Shown one piece after another: positions 1-5,936 of a DNA stretch of 15,142 bases; position 1 is the stretch's first letter; each line of letters starts with the position of its first letter. Source of the DNA: JBBRYW01 sp038237235 (lineage in GTDB: Bacteria; Actinomycetota; Thermoleophilia; Gaiellales; Gaiellaceae); assembly GCA_038237235.1 (NCBI GenBank), contig JBBRYW010000072.1:1-15142 (forward strand). Direction: 5' to 3'. The notes beneath the pieces were generated by a model, which worked only from the letters and a program-made list of their open reading frames with translations, was not told where the DNA came from and searched no databases. The translations under genes and the position numbers were made by a program.

Positions 1-344
1 AGCTCGAGGTAGACCATCTTGGCCGAGTCGCCCTGCCGCGGGCCGAGCTTCACGATCCGCGAGTAGCCCCCCGGGCGGTCGACGAACCGAGGCGCGACAT
101 CGGCGAACAGCCTATGGACGATCTCCTGCGAGCGCAGGTACGCGAGCGCCTGTCGGCGCGCCGAGAGGTCACCACGTCGCCCGAGCGTGATCATCTGCTC
201 GGCGATCGGCTTCACGGCCTTTGCCTTCGCCTCGGTCGTCTTGATCCGGCCGTGCTCGATCAGCGCTCCGGCCAGGTTCGCGTAGAGCGCCTTGCGATGG
301 GCCGAGTCTCGGCCCAGCTTCTTTCCGGAGCGCTGATGTCGCAC
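1..344 (-). CDS. rplQ: 50S ribosomal protein L17, partial (C-terminus outside the window)
   Basis: L17 is a large-subunit protein near the exit of the peptide tunnel and is usually the last gene of the alpha operon. The visible 114 codons begin MRHQRSGKKLGRDSAHRKAL, the hallmark L17 N-terminus, and continue with ANLAGALIEHGRIKTTEAKA and a GGYSRIVKLGPRQGDSAKMV stretch typical of the family. The start is GTG at 342-344, preceded by a GGGGAG ribosome-binding site about 8 bases upstream. It follows rpoA after 18 bases. No stop is reached before the window edge, so any C-terminal extension, common in GC-rich bacteria, cannot be judged. Identity is secure. Confidence 0.96.
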   Translation of the reverse strand, partial: MRHQRSGKKLGRDSAHRKALYANLAGALIEHGRIKTTEAKAKAVKPIAEQMITLGRRGDLSARRQALAYLRSQEIVHRLFADVAPRFVDRPGGYSRIVKLGPRQGDSAKMVYLE

Positions 345-362
345 GTTTCGTTCTCCCCGGGC

Positions 363-1334
363 CTACTCGTCGCCGCGGAGCTTCAGCCCCTGCGTGCCGA
401 GCGTCTCCTTGACCTCTTCAATCGACTTCTTGCCGAAGTTCGGAATCGCCGCGAGCTCGTTCTCGGTCTTGCCGACCAGATCACCGATCGTCTCGATGCC
501 GACGCGCTTCAGGCAGTTGTACGAGCGGACGCCAAGCTCGAGCTCCTCGATCGGGAAGTTCTCCATTGCGTGCGAGAGCGAGGTCTCGTGCGTCTCCGCC
601 GCGGCAGCGGCGGCGTCCGTCAGGCCCTCGATCTTCTCGACGTCGGTGAAGATCGCGAGCTGGCGGATCAGGATCTCAGCGGCTTGCGCGATCGCCTCGC
701 GGGGATCGATCGAGCCGTCGGTTGTCACGTCCAGGCGCAGCTTGTCGTAGTCCGTGCGCTGCCCCACGCGGGCGGCCTCGACGTCGTAGGCGACGCGGCG
801 AACCGGCGAGAAGATCGAGTCGACCGGTATCACGCCGATCGACTGGTCACTCGTTCGGTTCAGCTCGGCGGGGACGTAGCCGCGGCCTCGGCCGATTGTC
901 AGCGTCATCTCGAGCTTCCCACCGTCGGACAGGTTCGCCAGCTCGAGCTGCGGGTTGAGAATCTCGAGGTCGGCGGGGATCTGGATGTCCGAGGCAGTCA
1001 CGGCGCCGCGGCTGCTCCTCGCGACGTGCACCTCGATCTCGGGCGATTCACCGTGCAACTTCACGATCAGGTTCTTCAGGTTCAGGATGACGTCCGTCAC
1101 GTCCTCGCGCACTCCCGGCAGCGTCGTGAACTCGTGCGCGACGCCCTCGATCTTCACCGCGGTGACCGCGGAGCCTTCCAGCGAGGACAGCAGCACGCGC
1201 CGGAGCGAATTGCCGAACGTATAGCCGAAGCCACGATCGAGCGGCTCGATCACGAAAACTCCGCGGAGCTCGTCGACTTCCTCGTGGACGATCTTCGGCA
1301 CCTGGAACTCCATCAAACTCGTGGGTGTAGCCAA
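363..1334 (-). CDS. rpoA: DNA-directed RNA polymerase subunit alpha
   Basis: Alpha dimerises to scaffold assembly of beta and beta-prime, and its C-terminal domain contacts UP elements and activators. The 323 residues match family length. The N-terminal domain carries FGYTFGNSLRRVLLSSLEG (about 36-54), the assembly signature. After a flexible Ala/Glu-rich linker (about 240-255) comes the C-terminal domain with LGVRSYNCLKRVGIETIGDL; R270 corresponds to the DNA-contacting Arg265 of E. coli. The start is taken as TTG at 1332-1334, because AGGAAAGGA (1340-1348 on the minus strand) sits 5 bases upstream. An ATG seven codons later (1311-1313, MEFQVPK) has no such site. It lies between rpsD and rplQ, in the usual alpha-operon order. 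Two hairpins precede it. Confidence 0.97.
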   Translation of the reverse strand: MATPTSLMEFQVPKIVHEEVDELRGVFVIEPLDRGFGYTFGNSLRRVLLSSLEGSAVTAVKIEGVAHEFTTLPGVREDVTDVILNLKNLIVKLHGESPEIEVHVARSSRGAVTASDIQIPADLEILNPQLELANLSDGGKLEMTLTIGRGRGYVPAELNRTSDQSIGVIPVDSIFSPVRRVAYDVEAARVGQRTDYDKLRLDVTTDGSIDPREAIAQAAEILIRQLAIFTDVEKIEGLTDAAAAAAETHETSLSHAMENFPIEELELGVRSYNCLKRVGIETIGDLVGKTENELAAIPNFGKKSIEEVKETLGTQGLKLRGDE

Positions 1335-1339
1335 ATCGT

Positions 1340-1348
1340 TCCTTTCCT
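1340..1348 (-). promoter_or_regulatory. Ribosome-binding site of rpoA that decides a TTG start
   Basis: The minus strand reads AGGAAAGGA here, then ACGAT, then TTG. This spacing supports initiation at the TTG (1334). The in-frame ATG at 1313 has only a pyrimidine-containing upstream stretch. The site begins one base after the arm of the 1349-1371 hairpin, so that hairpin leaves it exposed. Confidence 0.6.
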
Positions 1349-1371
1349 GCCGATCTTCTGCGAAGATCGGC
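1349..1371 (-). promoter_or_regulatory. Perfect 10-bp hairpin directly upstream of the rpoA ribosome-binding site
   Basis: Arms GCCGATCTTC and GAAGATCGGC are perfectly complementary and enclose a three-base loop. The hairpin ends where the rpoA Shine-Dalgarno sequence begins. On the minus strand no T-run follows, so it is not an intrinsic terminator of the operon. On the plus strand it is followed, after seven bases, by six Ts (1379-1384), so it could instead stop antisense transcription. Role unknown; a translational or RNA-stability element for rpoA is an inference. Confidence 0.5.
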
Positions 1372-1388
1372 TAGCGTCTTTTTTCTAA

Positions 1389-1416
1389 CCAGACTTTCCG
1401 CTCCCGGAAAGTCTGG
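1389..1416 (-). promoter_or_regulatory. Perfect 12-bp hairpin just after the rpsD stop codon
   Basis: Arms CCAGACTTTCCG (1389-1400) and CGGAAAGTCTGG (1405-1416) pair perfectly around a four-base loop. On the minus strand the stem starts two bases after the rpsD TAG. It is followed by an A-rich stretch (TTAGAAAAAAGACGC), not a T-run, so it does not look like a Rho-independent terminator in the operon direction. It may protect the upstream mRNA, be a processing site, or be part of a regulatory leader of rpoA. The structure is read from sequence; the function is inferred. Confidence 0.5.
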
Positions 1417-1418
1417 CG

Positions 1419-2039
1419 CTACTTGGAATAGAGCTCAACGATGAGGGATTCCTGCACGGGCGTGTCGATCTCATCCCGCTCAGGCCACTTCAAGACCTTT
1501 CCGGTCAGCGCGTCGTGGTCAGCCTGCAACCAGGGCGTCACGGTGGCCGTCAGGTCGGTCGCGTCGCGAATCACCTGCTCGGCAGAGCTTCCGTCGCGCA
1601 TCGAGAGCACGTCGTTCGGCTTGACCTGGTAGCTCGGGATGTTGACACGGCGTCCGTTCACCATGAAGTGGCCGTGGCGAACGAGCTGCCGGGACTGCGC
1701 ACGGGAGGCCGCGAAGCCGAGCCGGTAGACGACGTTGTCGAGGCGAGTCTCGAGCATCCGGAGCAGAGTCTCGCCCGTGATCCCCGAGCCGCGCGCTGCC
1801 TTCGCGTAGTAGAGGCGGAACTGCTTCTCGAGCAGGCCGTAGTAACGGCGCGCCTTCTGCTTCTCGCGCAGCTGAAGCAGATACTCGGACTGCTTGATCC
1901 GTCCACGGCCGTGCTCGCCTGGTGGGTAGCTGCGGCGCTCGATCGCGCACTTCTCGGTGAGGCACCGCTCGCCCTTCAGAAAGAGCTTCATACCCTCGCG
2001 GCGGCACGAGCGGCACTTGGGCCCGATGCTCCTGGCCAC
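1419..2039 (-). CDS. rpsD: 30S ribosomal protein S4 (zinc-binding type)
   Basis: S4 is a primary 16S rRNA binder that nucleates 30S assembly. The 206 residues match family length. Cysteines at 9, 12, 26 and 31 reproduce the four-cysteine zinc site of C+ S4 proteins such as that of Thermus. The S4 RNA-binding domain follows: ETRLDNVVYRLGFAASRAQS, then RQLVRHGHFMVNGRRVNIPS (about 95-140). The GTG start at 2037-2039 shares one base with the rpsK stop (TAGTG). The reading frame stays open further upstream, but that part overlaps rpsK out of frame and is rejected. In E. coli S4 also represses its own operon; no matching leader is evident here. Confidence 0.97.
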   Translation of the reverse strand: MARSIGPKCRSCRREGMKLFLKGERCLTEKCAIERRSYPPGEHGRGRIKQSEYLLQLREKQKARRYYGLLEKQFRLYYAKAARGSGITGETLLRMLETRLDNVVYRLGFAASRAQSRQLVRHGHFMVNGRRVNIPSYQVKPNDVLSMRDGSSAEQVIRDATDLTATVTPWLQADHDALTGKVLKWPERDEIDTPVQESLIVELYSK

Positions 2040-2443
2040 TAGACGCGCCTCCGCTTCTTCGGGCGAACGCCGTTGTGCGCCTGGGGCGAGACGTCCTTCA
2101 CGCTCAGAATCTCGAGCCCCGCAGCCTGGAGCGACCTGATTGCGGTTTCCCGGCCCGAACCCGGACCCTTCACGAAGACGTCCACCTTCTGCAGGCCATG
2201 CTCCATGCCCTTGCGGGCGCACGAATCGGCCGTGACCTGGGCGGCGAACGGCGTCGACTTCCGCGACCCCTTGAAGCCGGCCGACCCGGCCGACTCCCAC
2301 ACGATCACGTTGCCCTCCTTGTCGGTCAGGGCCACGATCGTGTTGTTAAACGACGTCTTGATGTGCGCGTGCCCGATCGCGATGTTCTTGCGAACGCGAC
2401 GCCGAGTGCGGCCGCGCGTGGCCTGCCTTCGAGGCGGTGCCAC
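2039..2443 (-). CDS. rpsK: 30S ribosomal protein S11
   Basis: S11 sits on the 30S platform next to the E site and the mRNA Shine-Dalgarno region. The 134 residues fit the family. Recognisable segments are HIKTSFNNTIVALTDKEGNV, WESAGSAGFKGSRKSTPFAA, FVKGPGSGRETAIRSLQAAG, and the C-terminal HNGVRPKKRRRV. The His-Asn-Gly there is the place where E. coli S11 carries an isoaspartate. The N-terminus is Arg-rich (MAPPRRQATRGRTRRRVRKN). The GTG start at 2441-2443 overlaps the rpsM stop by one base (TAGTG), and its own stop overlaps the rpsD start in the same way. Confidence 0.97.
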   Translation of the reverse strand: MAPPRRQATRGRTRRRVRKNIAIGHAHIKTSFNNTIVALTDKEGNVIVWESAGSAGFKGSRKSTPFAAQVTADSCARKGMEHGLQKVDVFVKGPGSGRETAIRSLQAAGLEILSVKDVSPQAHNGVRPKKRRRV

Positions 2444-2817
2444 TACTTGGCCTTCTTTCCGCGACCAACAGTCTTCTTCGGGCCTTTACGCGTACGCGCG
2501 TTCGTCTTCGTGCGCTGGCCGTTCACCGGCAGTCCGCGACGGTGGCGGATCCCGCGATACGCGCCGATCTCGGACAGTCGCTTGACCGCCTGCGAGCGCT
2601 CCCGCCGCAGGTCGCCCTCGACCTGGAGCTCCGCGTCGATGTGGTTCCGTAGGCGCGTGATCTCCTCATCCGTCAGGTCTCGCACCTTCGTATCGGGCGA
2701 GAGCCCCAGCGCCGCGCAGACCTCGCGCGCGGACGGCTGCCCGATCCCGTAGATGTAGGTGAGGCCGATCTCGAGCCGCTTCTCCCGCGGCAGGTTGATT
2801 CCGGCGATACGAGCCAC
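2443..2817 (-). CDS. rpsM: 30S ribosomal protein S13
   Basis: S13 in the 30S head contacts the P-site tRNA and bridges to L5. The 124 residues begin VARIAGINLPREKRLEIGLT. They contain the helix-two-turn-helix segment YIYGIGQPSAREVCAALGL and end with the basic tail RGIRHRRGLPVNGQRTKTNA...KKTVGRGKKAK. The GTG start at 2815-2817 is set by a full AAGGAGG Shine-Dalgarno sequence (2821-2827 on the minus strand). A longer open frame continues upstream through rpmJ out of frame and is rejected. rpmJ lies 14 bases upstream. Confidence 0.97.
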   Translation of the reverse strand: MARIAGINLPREKRLEIGLTYIYGIGQPSAREVCAALGLSPDTKVRDLTDEEITRLRNHIDAELQVEGDLRRERSQAVKRLSEIGAYRGIRHRRGLPVNGQRTKTNARTRKGPKKTVGRGKKAK

Positions 2818-2831
2818 GTTCCTCCTTCGCC

Positions 2832-2945
2832 CTAGCCCTGGCGCTGCTTGTGCCGTGGGTTCGAGCAGATGACCATGGTGCGACCGTGCCGCTTGATCAC
2901 GCGGCACCGCTCACACATCGGCTTGACTGACGGACGTACTTTCAT
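2832..2945 (-). CDS. rpmJ: 50S ribosomal protein L36 (zinc-binding type)
   Basis: This 37-residue gene is among the smallest ribosomal genes. The product begins MKVRPSVKPMCERCRVIKRH and ends VICSNPRHKQRQG. Zinc ligands C11, C14, C27 and H32 mark the C+ form of L36, which stabilises 23S rRNA near the A site. The ATG is at 2943-2945; AAGGAG lies about 14 bases upstream, rather far for a ribosome-binding site. It is followed 14 bases later by rpsM, the standard order. Upstream is a 108-base gap instead of the infA gene often found here. Confidence 0.96.
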   Translation of the reverse strand: MKVRPSVKPMCERCRVIKRHGRTMVICSNPRHKQRQG

Positions 2946-3053
2946 CCGAGTTCGATCTTCTCCTTGCCTTTCGATTCATCCACACAACCCGCGGCCCCTT
3001 GGAGCGCGGTCGTGGTCCAACCAAAACGAATGCGGCCCGTGCGCCGCGGACGA
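2946..3053 (-). promoter_or_regulatory. Structured gap between map and rpmJ; possible leader or internal promoter; no infA
   Basis: This is the longest clearly non-coding gap in the window (108 bases). On the minus strand, CCGCGGC (3043-3049) can pair with GCCGCGG (2989-2995), closing a loop of about 47 bases. An alternative local hairpin pairs 3032-3036 with 3043-3047 and is followed by ATTCGTTTT, a weak terminator-like pattern. CATAAT (3053-3058), overlapping the map stop, resembles a -10 box, but I see no good -35. A promoter or regulatory leader for the alpha-operon part is plausible but unproven. The gap cannot hold an IF-1 gene of about 72 codons. Confidence 0.35.
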
Positions 3054-3830
3054 TTATGTTAGCAAACCGGCACCGACCAGCCCCTCCGCGGACGTCAGGA
3101 TGCGAGGCTCGTCCCCGGTTACGGCGACCGTGTGCTCGAAGTGCGCGGAGAGCGAGCCGTCCGCCGTTGAGATCGACCACTCGTCGTCGTGGACGACGAC
3201 GTCGGCGCCGCCTGCGGTGATCATCGGCTCGATCGCGAGAGTCATGCCGGCCGCCAGTTGCGGGCCGCGCCCCGGAGCGCCGAAGTTGGGAATCTGCGGA
3301 TCCTCGTGGTAGGAGCGTCCGACGCCGTGGCCGACCAGCGCCCGGACGACGGCGAAGCCGCCTTCCTCGGTGGCGCGCTGGACGGCATGACTGATGTCCG
3401 AGATCCGGTTGCCGGAACGAGCCGTTGCGATCCCTGCCCACAACGCCTGCGCGCCGACGTCGAGCAGGCGCTCCGCCTCGTCGCTCAGTTCGCCGATGCC
3501 AAAGGTCCAGGCACTGTCGGCGACGAGGCCGTCGAGAGTCACGCCGATGTCGACCGAGATCACGTCGCCTTCCTTCGCCCGGTAGTCAGTCGGGATGCCG
3601 TGCACCACCATCGCGTTCGGAGAGATGCAGAGCGCTGCCGGATAGCCACGGTAACCCTTCGACGTCGGGACACCGCCGTGGTCGCGAATGAACTCCTCCG
3701 CAAGCCGGTCGAGCTCGATCATCGACACGCCGGGGACGAGGTGCTCCGCGGCCAGCGCGAGAGTGTCGGCGACCAGCATGCCCGCCCGCGCCATCCCCTC
3801 GATCTCGTGGGCTGACTTGCGAATGATCAC
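3054..3830 (-). CDS. map: Type I methionine aminopeptidase
   Basis: This enzyme removes the initiator methionine from nascent cytosolic proteins. The 258 residues start VIIRKSAHEIEGMARAGMLV. All five metal ligands of the family are visible: D94 (VDIG), D105 (ADSA), H168 (GHGVG), E201 (IEPM) and E232 (FEHT). Each is offset by three from the E. coli residues. H77 (VVHGIP) is the conserved substrate-side histidine. The chosen GTG start (3828-3830) overlaps the stop of a small upstream ORF as GTGA. No strong ribosome-binding site is seen, so coupled translation is possible. The open frame extends 44 codons further upstream but is not protein-like there. Its place after adk is standard for the spc region. 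Confidence 0.95.
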   Translation of the reverse strand: MIIRKSAHEIEGMARAGMLVADTLALAAEHLVPGVSMIELDRLAEEFIRDHGGVPTSKGYRGYPAALCISPNAMVVHGIPTDYRAKEGDVISVDIGVTLDGLVADSAWTFGIGELSDEAERLLDVGAQALWAGIATARSGNRISDISHAVQRATEEGGFAVVRALVGHGVGRSYHEDPQIPNFGAPGRGPQLAAGMTLAIEPMITAGGADVVVHDDEWSISTADGSLSAHFEHTVAVTGDEPRILTSAEGLVGAGLLT

Positions 3831-4033
3831 CGGACGGCGATCTGCTCGGGCATCCGCGCGCGCACCTGATGGTTGATCGGAGCTTCGAGTGCCGCTCGGG
3901 TGCGGCAGCGGCCAAGCCGGGCGCCGAGATCGCTCGCAGCACGGGCCCGGAGGCCCCGGCAAGAGCGACCTCGACGAAGCGGCGCCGTGCCGGGGCAGTC
4001 ATCCGCCGTCGCTCGAATTCTTCGATCAATCAT
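3827..4033 (-). CDS. Doubtful small ORF between adk and map, possibly frameshifted
   Basis: I do not recognise this. A 68-codon frame starts at ATG 4031-4033, overlapping the adk stop by four bases (ATGA), and ends at TGA 3827-3829, overlapping the map GTG by four bases (GTGA). That would fit a translationally coupled gene. However, the first half of the frame uses many A/T third positions, unlike its neighbours. The next frame (TTG 4029 or ATG 4002, containing FVEVALAGASGPVLRAISAP) looks more protein-like over the first 120 bases or so. The end of the 68-codon frame (ALEAPINHQVRARMPEQIAV) again looks coding. A small gene with a frameshift, a decayed gene, or plain spacer are all possible. 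Confidence 0.3.
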   Translation of the reverse strand: MIDRRIRATADDCPGTAPLRRGRSCRGLRARAASDLGARLGRCRTRAALEAPINHQVRARMPEQIAVR

Positions 4034-4665
4034 CTAGGCATCCAGTCTCGCCGTGGGGACGCCGAGCGAGGATCCTGCGCCGTCGAGCCGCTCAGCCTTC
4101 TCCCGATCTGCTCTAACGCGTCCTGAATCTCACCGAAGACCGAATCGACGGAGCGCCCGGCATGGATGCCGACGAGGTTGCCCTGGGTGCGGTAGTGCTC
4201 CACCAGCGGCTCGGTCTCCCGGTGGTACAGCTCGAGCCGCATCCGAATCGCCTCCGGCGTGTCGTCGGCTCGGCCCTCGAGTTGCGCGCGCCTCGAGAGC
4301 CGCGCAAAGCATTCGTCGTCCGACAGCTGCAGCGCGAAGACGACGGAGAGCTCGCGCCCGATCTCGCGAAGCATGTCGTCGAGCGCGCTCGCCTGGGGCA
4401 TCGTGCGTGGGAAACCATCGAGAATGAATCCCTCCGCGGCGTCGCCTGGCTCGAGACGCTCGCGAATGAGCTCGATCATCAGCCCGTCCGGAACGAGCCC
4501 GCCGCCCTCGAGAATCGGCTGCACGCGCTTGCCGAGCTCCGTCTCGGTGCCGATCGCGCGCAGCATGTCTCCCGTTGCAATGTGGACAACGGCGTAGTCC
4601 GCGGCGATGCGCTTCGCCTGGGTTCCCTTACCGGAACCCTGTGGGCCGAGGAGGAGGATGTTCAC
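4030..4665 (-). CDS. adk: Adenylate kinase (short-LID form)
   Basis: It catalyses ATP + AMP = 2 ADP in the cytosol. The 211 residues carry the P-loop GPQGSGKGT (7-15, K13), ATGDMLRA (30-37) with the AMP-binding Arg36, and DGFPRT (83-88) with R87. The LID is short (about RRAQLEGRADDT, 125-136) and lacks the four-cysteine zinc motif of long-LID enzymes. R126, R132 and an Arg near 141-143 probably close over the phosphates. The last 20 or so residues (SGSTAQDPRSASPRRDWMPR) look like an unstructured add-on. The GTG start (4663-4665) is 13 bases after secY; AGGGGG, overlapping the secY stop, serves as ribosome-binding site. Confidence 0.95.
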   Translation of the reverse strand: MNILLLGPQGSGKGTQAKRIAADYAVVHIATGDMLRAIGTETELGKRVQPILEGGGLVPDGLMIELIRERLEPGDAAEGFILDGFPRTMPQASALDDMLREIGRELSVVFALQLSDDECFARLSRRAQLEGRADDTPEAIRMRLELYHRETEPLVEHYRTQGNLVGIHAGRSVDSVFGEIQDALEQIGRRLSGSTAQDPRSASPRRDWMPR

Positions 4666-4678
4666 GGCGGGATGCCCC

Positions 4679-5932
4679 CTACTTGAGGAAGCCTTCGTAG
4701 GAGCGCATCATCATCTGCGACTCCATCTGGCGCATCGTGTCGAGGGCGACTCCGACCACGATCAGGAGCGACGTGCCGCCGAGCGCAGAGCGAAGGGCTT
4801 GCGAGAAGCCGAAGAAGTAGATGAAGATGCTCGGCAAGGTGGCCACTACCGCGAGGTACAGCGCTCCCGGCAGGGTCAACCGAGCCAGGACGCGATCGAG
4901 GTAGGCCGCTGTCGGCGGCCCCGGTCTGATCCCCGGGATATAGCCGCCTTGCTTGCGTAGGTTGTCCGCCTGATCGACAGGGTTGAACTGCACGGCCGTG
5001 TAGAAGTAGGTGAAGATGATGATCAGCAAGCCCTGGATCAGCAGATAGGGAATGTTGTCCGGCTGGAAGTGATCCTGCACGAAGCCCTGCGTCTGCGGAA
5101 AGTAAGTTCCGACCGTCGGCGGGAACGCCATGATGGCCGCAGCGAAGATGACCGGAATCACGCCCGCCATGTTCACTCGCAGCGGCATGTAAGTCGCACC
5201 CCCCGTCGTCTGCCTCCGACCCACCATGCGCTTCGCGTACTGGATCGGGATCCGGCGCTGCCCCTCCTGAATGAACACGATGGCCGCGATGATGGCGAGC
5301 GCGAGGATCGGGAAGAAGAGCTTCTCCGTCGCGCCGCCGTTCACGAGCGATTGAATCCCGACGGGCATGCGGGCGAGGATCGAGGCGAAGATCAGCAGGG
5401 AGATCCCGTTTCCGACGCCCCGCTTCGTGATCAGCTCGCCGAGCCACATCAGCAGCGTCGTACCGGCGGTGAGAGTGAGGATGATCAGGAGCATCCGGCC
5501 GACGTTCGCCTGCAGGACGTGCTGCCGCTGAAAGAGGATCGCGTAGCCCGTCGACTGCGCGATCGCGAGCACCACCGTGAGGTAGCGGGTGTACTGGTTG
5601 ATCTTCGCGGAGCCGGACTCGCCCTCCTTCTGCAGCTGCTCGAGTCGCGGCATGACGACAGTCAGGAGCTGCAGGATGATCGACGCCGTGACGTACGGCA
5701 TGATCCCGAGCGCGAAGATCGCGAACTGCGACAGCGCGCCTCCCGAGAACAGGTTCAGCAGGCCGAGGATGGTTCCGCCACGGCTGTCGAAGTAGTTCTT
5801 GATCGTGCCCGAGTCGACCCCGGGTGCAGGCATCCACGAGCCCAGGCGATAGATGCCGAGGATCAGGCCGGTGAAGAGGACGCGGCGGCGAAGTTCGGGC
5901 ACACGCCAGGCGTTGCTGAGCCAGGTGAACAT
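4679..5932 (-). CDS. secY: Protein translocase subunit SecY
   Basis: SecY forms the protein-conducting channel in the inner membrane with SecE and SecG. The 417 residues contain about ten hydrophobic segments. The start MFTWLSNAWRVPELRRRVLF matches the family, as do the plug region GGTILGLLNLFSGGALSQF (52-70), the cytoplasmic loops KRGVGNGISLLIFASI and QEGQRRIPIQYAKR, the C5 loop GYIPGIRPG (330-338), and the C-terminus ALDTMRQMESQMMMRSYEGF. The ATG at 5930-5932 is preceded by AAGGG at 7 bases. A TTG eight codons upstream is open but lies inside rplO, so the ATG is preferred. rplO ends 4 bases upstream and adk starts 13 bases downstream. Confidence 0.97.
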   Translation of the reverse strand: MFTWLSNAWRVPELRRRVLFTGLILGIYRLGSWMPAPGVDSGTIKNYFDSRGGTILGLLNLFSGGALSQFAIFALGIMPYVTASIILQLLTVVMPRLEQLQKEGESGSAKINQYTRYLTVVLAIAQSTGYAILFQRQHVLQANVGRMLLIILTLTAGTTLLMWLGELITKRGVGNGISLLIFASILARMPVGIQSLVNGGATEKLFFPILALAIIAAIVFIQEGQRRIPIQYAKRMVGRRQTTGGATYMPLRVNMAGVIPVIFAAAIMAFPPTVGTYFPQTQGFVQDHFQPDNIPYLLIQGLLIIIFTYFYTAVQFNPVDQADNLRKQGGYIPGIRPGPPTAAYLDRVLARLTLPGALYLAVVATLPSIFIYFFGFSQALRSALGGTSLLIVVGVALDTMRQMESQMMMRSYEGFLK

Positions 5933-5936
5933 CTCC

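Noticed and set aside
114..1388. Long plus-strand open frame of 424 codons opposite rpoA and rplQ
   Set aside because: It is antisense to two clearly identified genes, Arg/Leu/Asp-rich, without any family motif. Such frames are a by-product of GC-rich codon bias.
1389..1416. Rho-independent terminator after rpsD
   Set aside because: The stem is good, but on the minus strand it is followed by As rather than Ts, and rpoA continues the operon.
2040..2300. N-terminal extension of 87 codons for S4
   Set aside because: It overlaps rpsK out of frame. The zinc motif numbering and the TAGTG junction fix the start at 2039.
2911..3441. Possible infA or other gene in the map-rpmJ gap
   Set aside because: The open frames there are mirror or shifted frames of map with Arg-rich content and no S1-type motif.
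4662..5837. Minus-strand open frame of 391 codons overlapping secY
   Set aside because: It is a shifted frame of secY, rich in Arg/Asp/His/Pro, with no membrane segments; SecY in the other frame is unambiguous.
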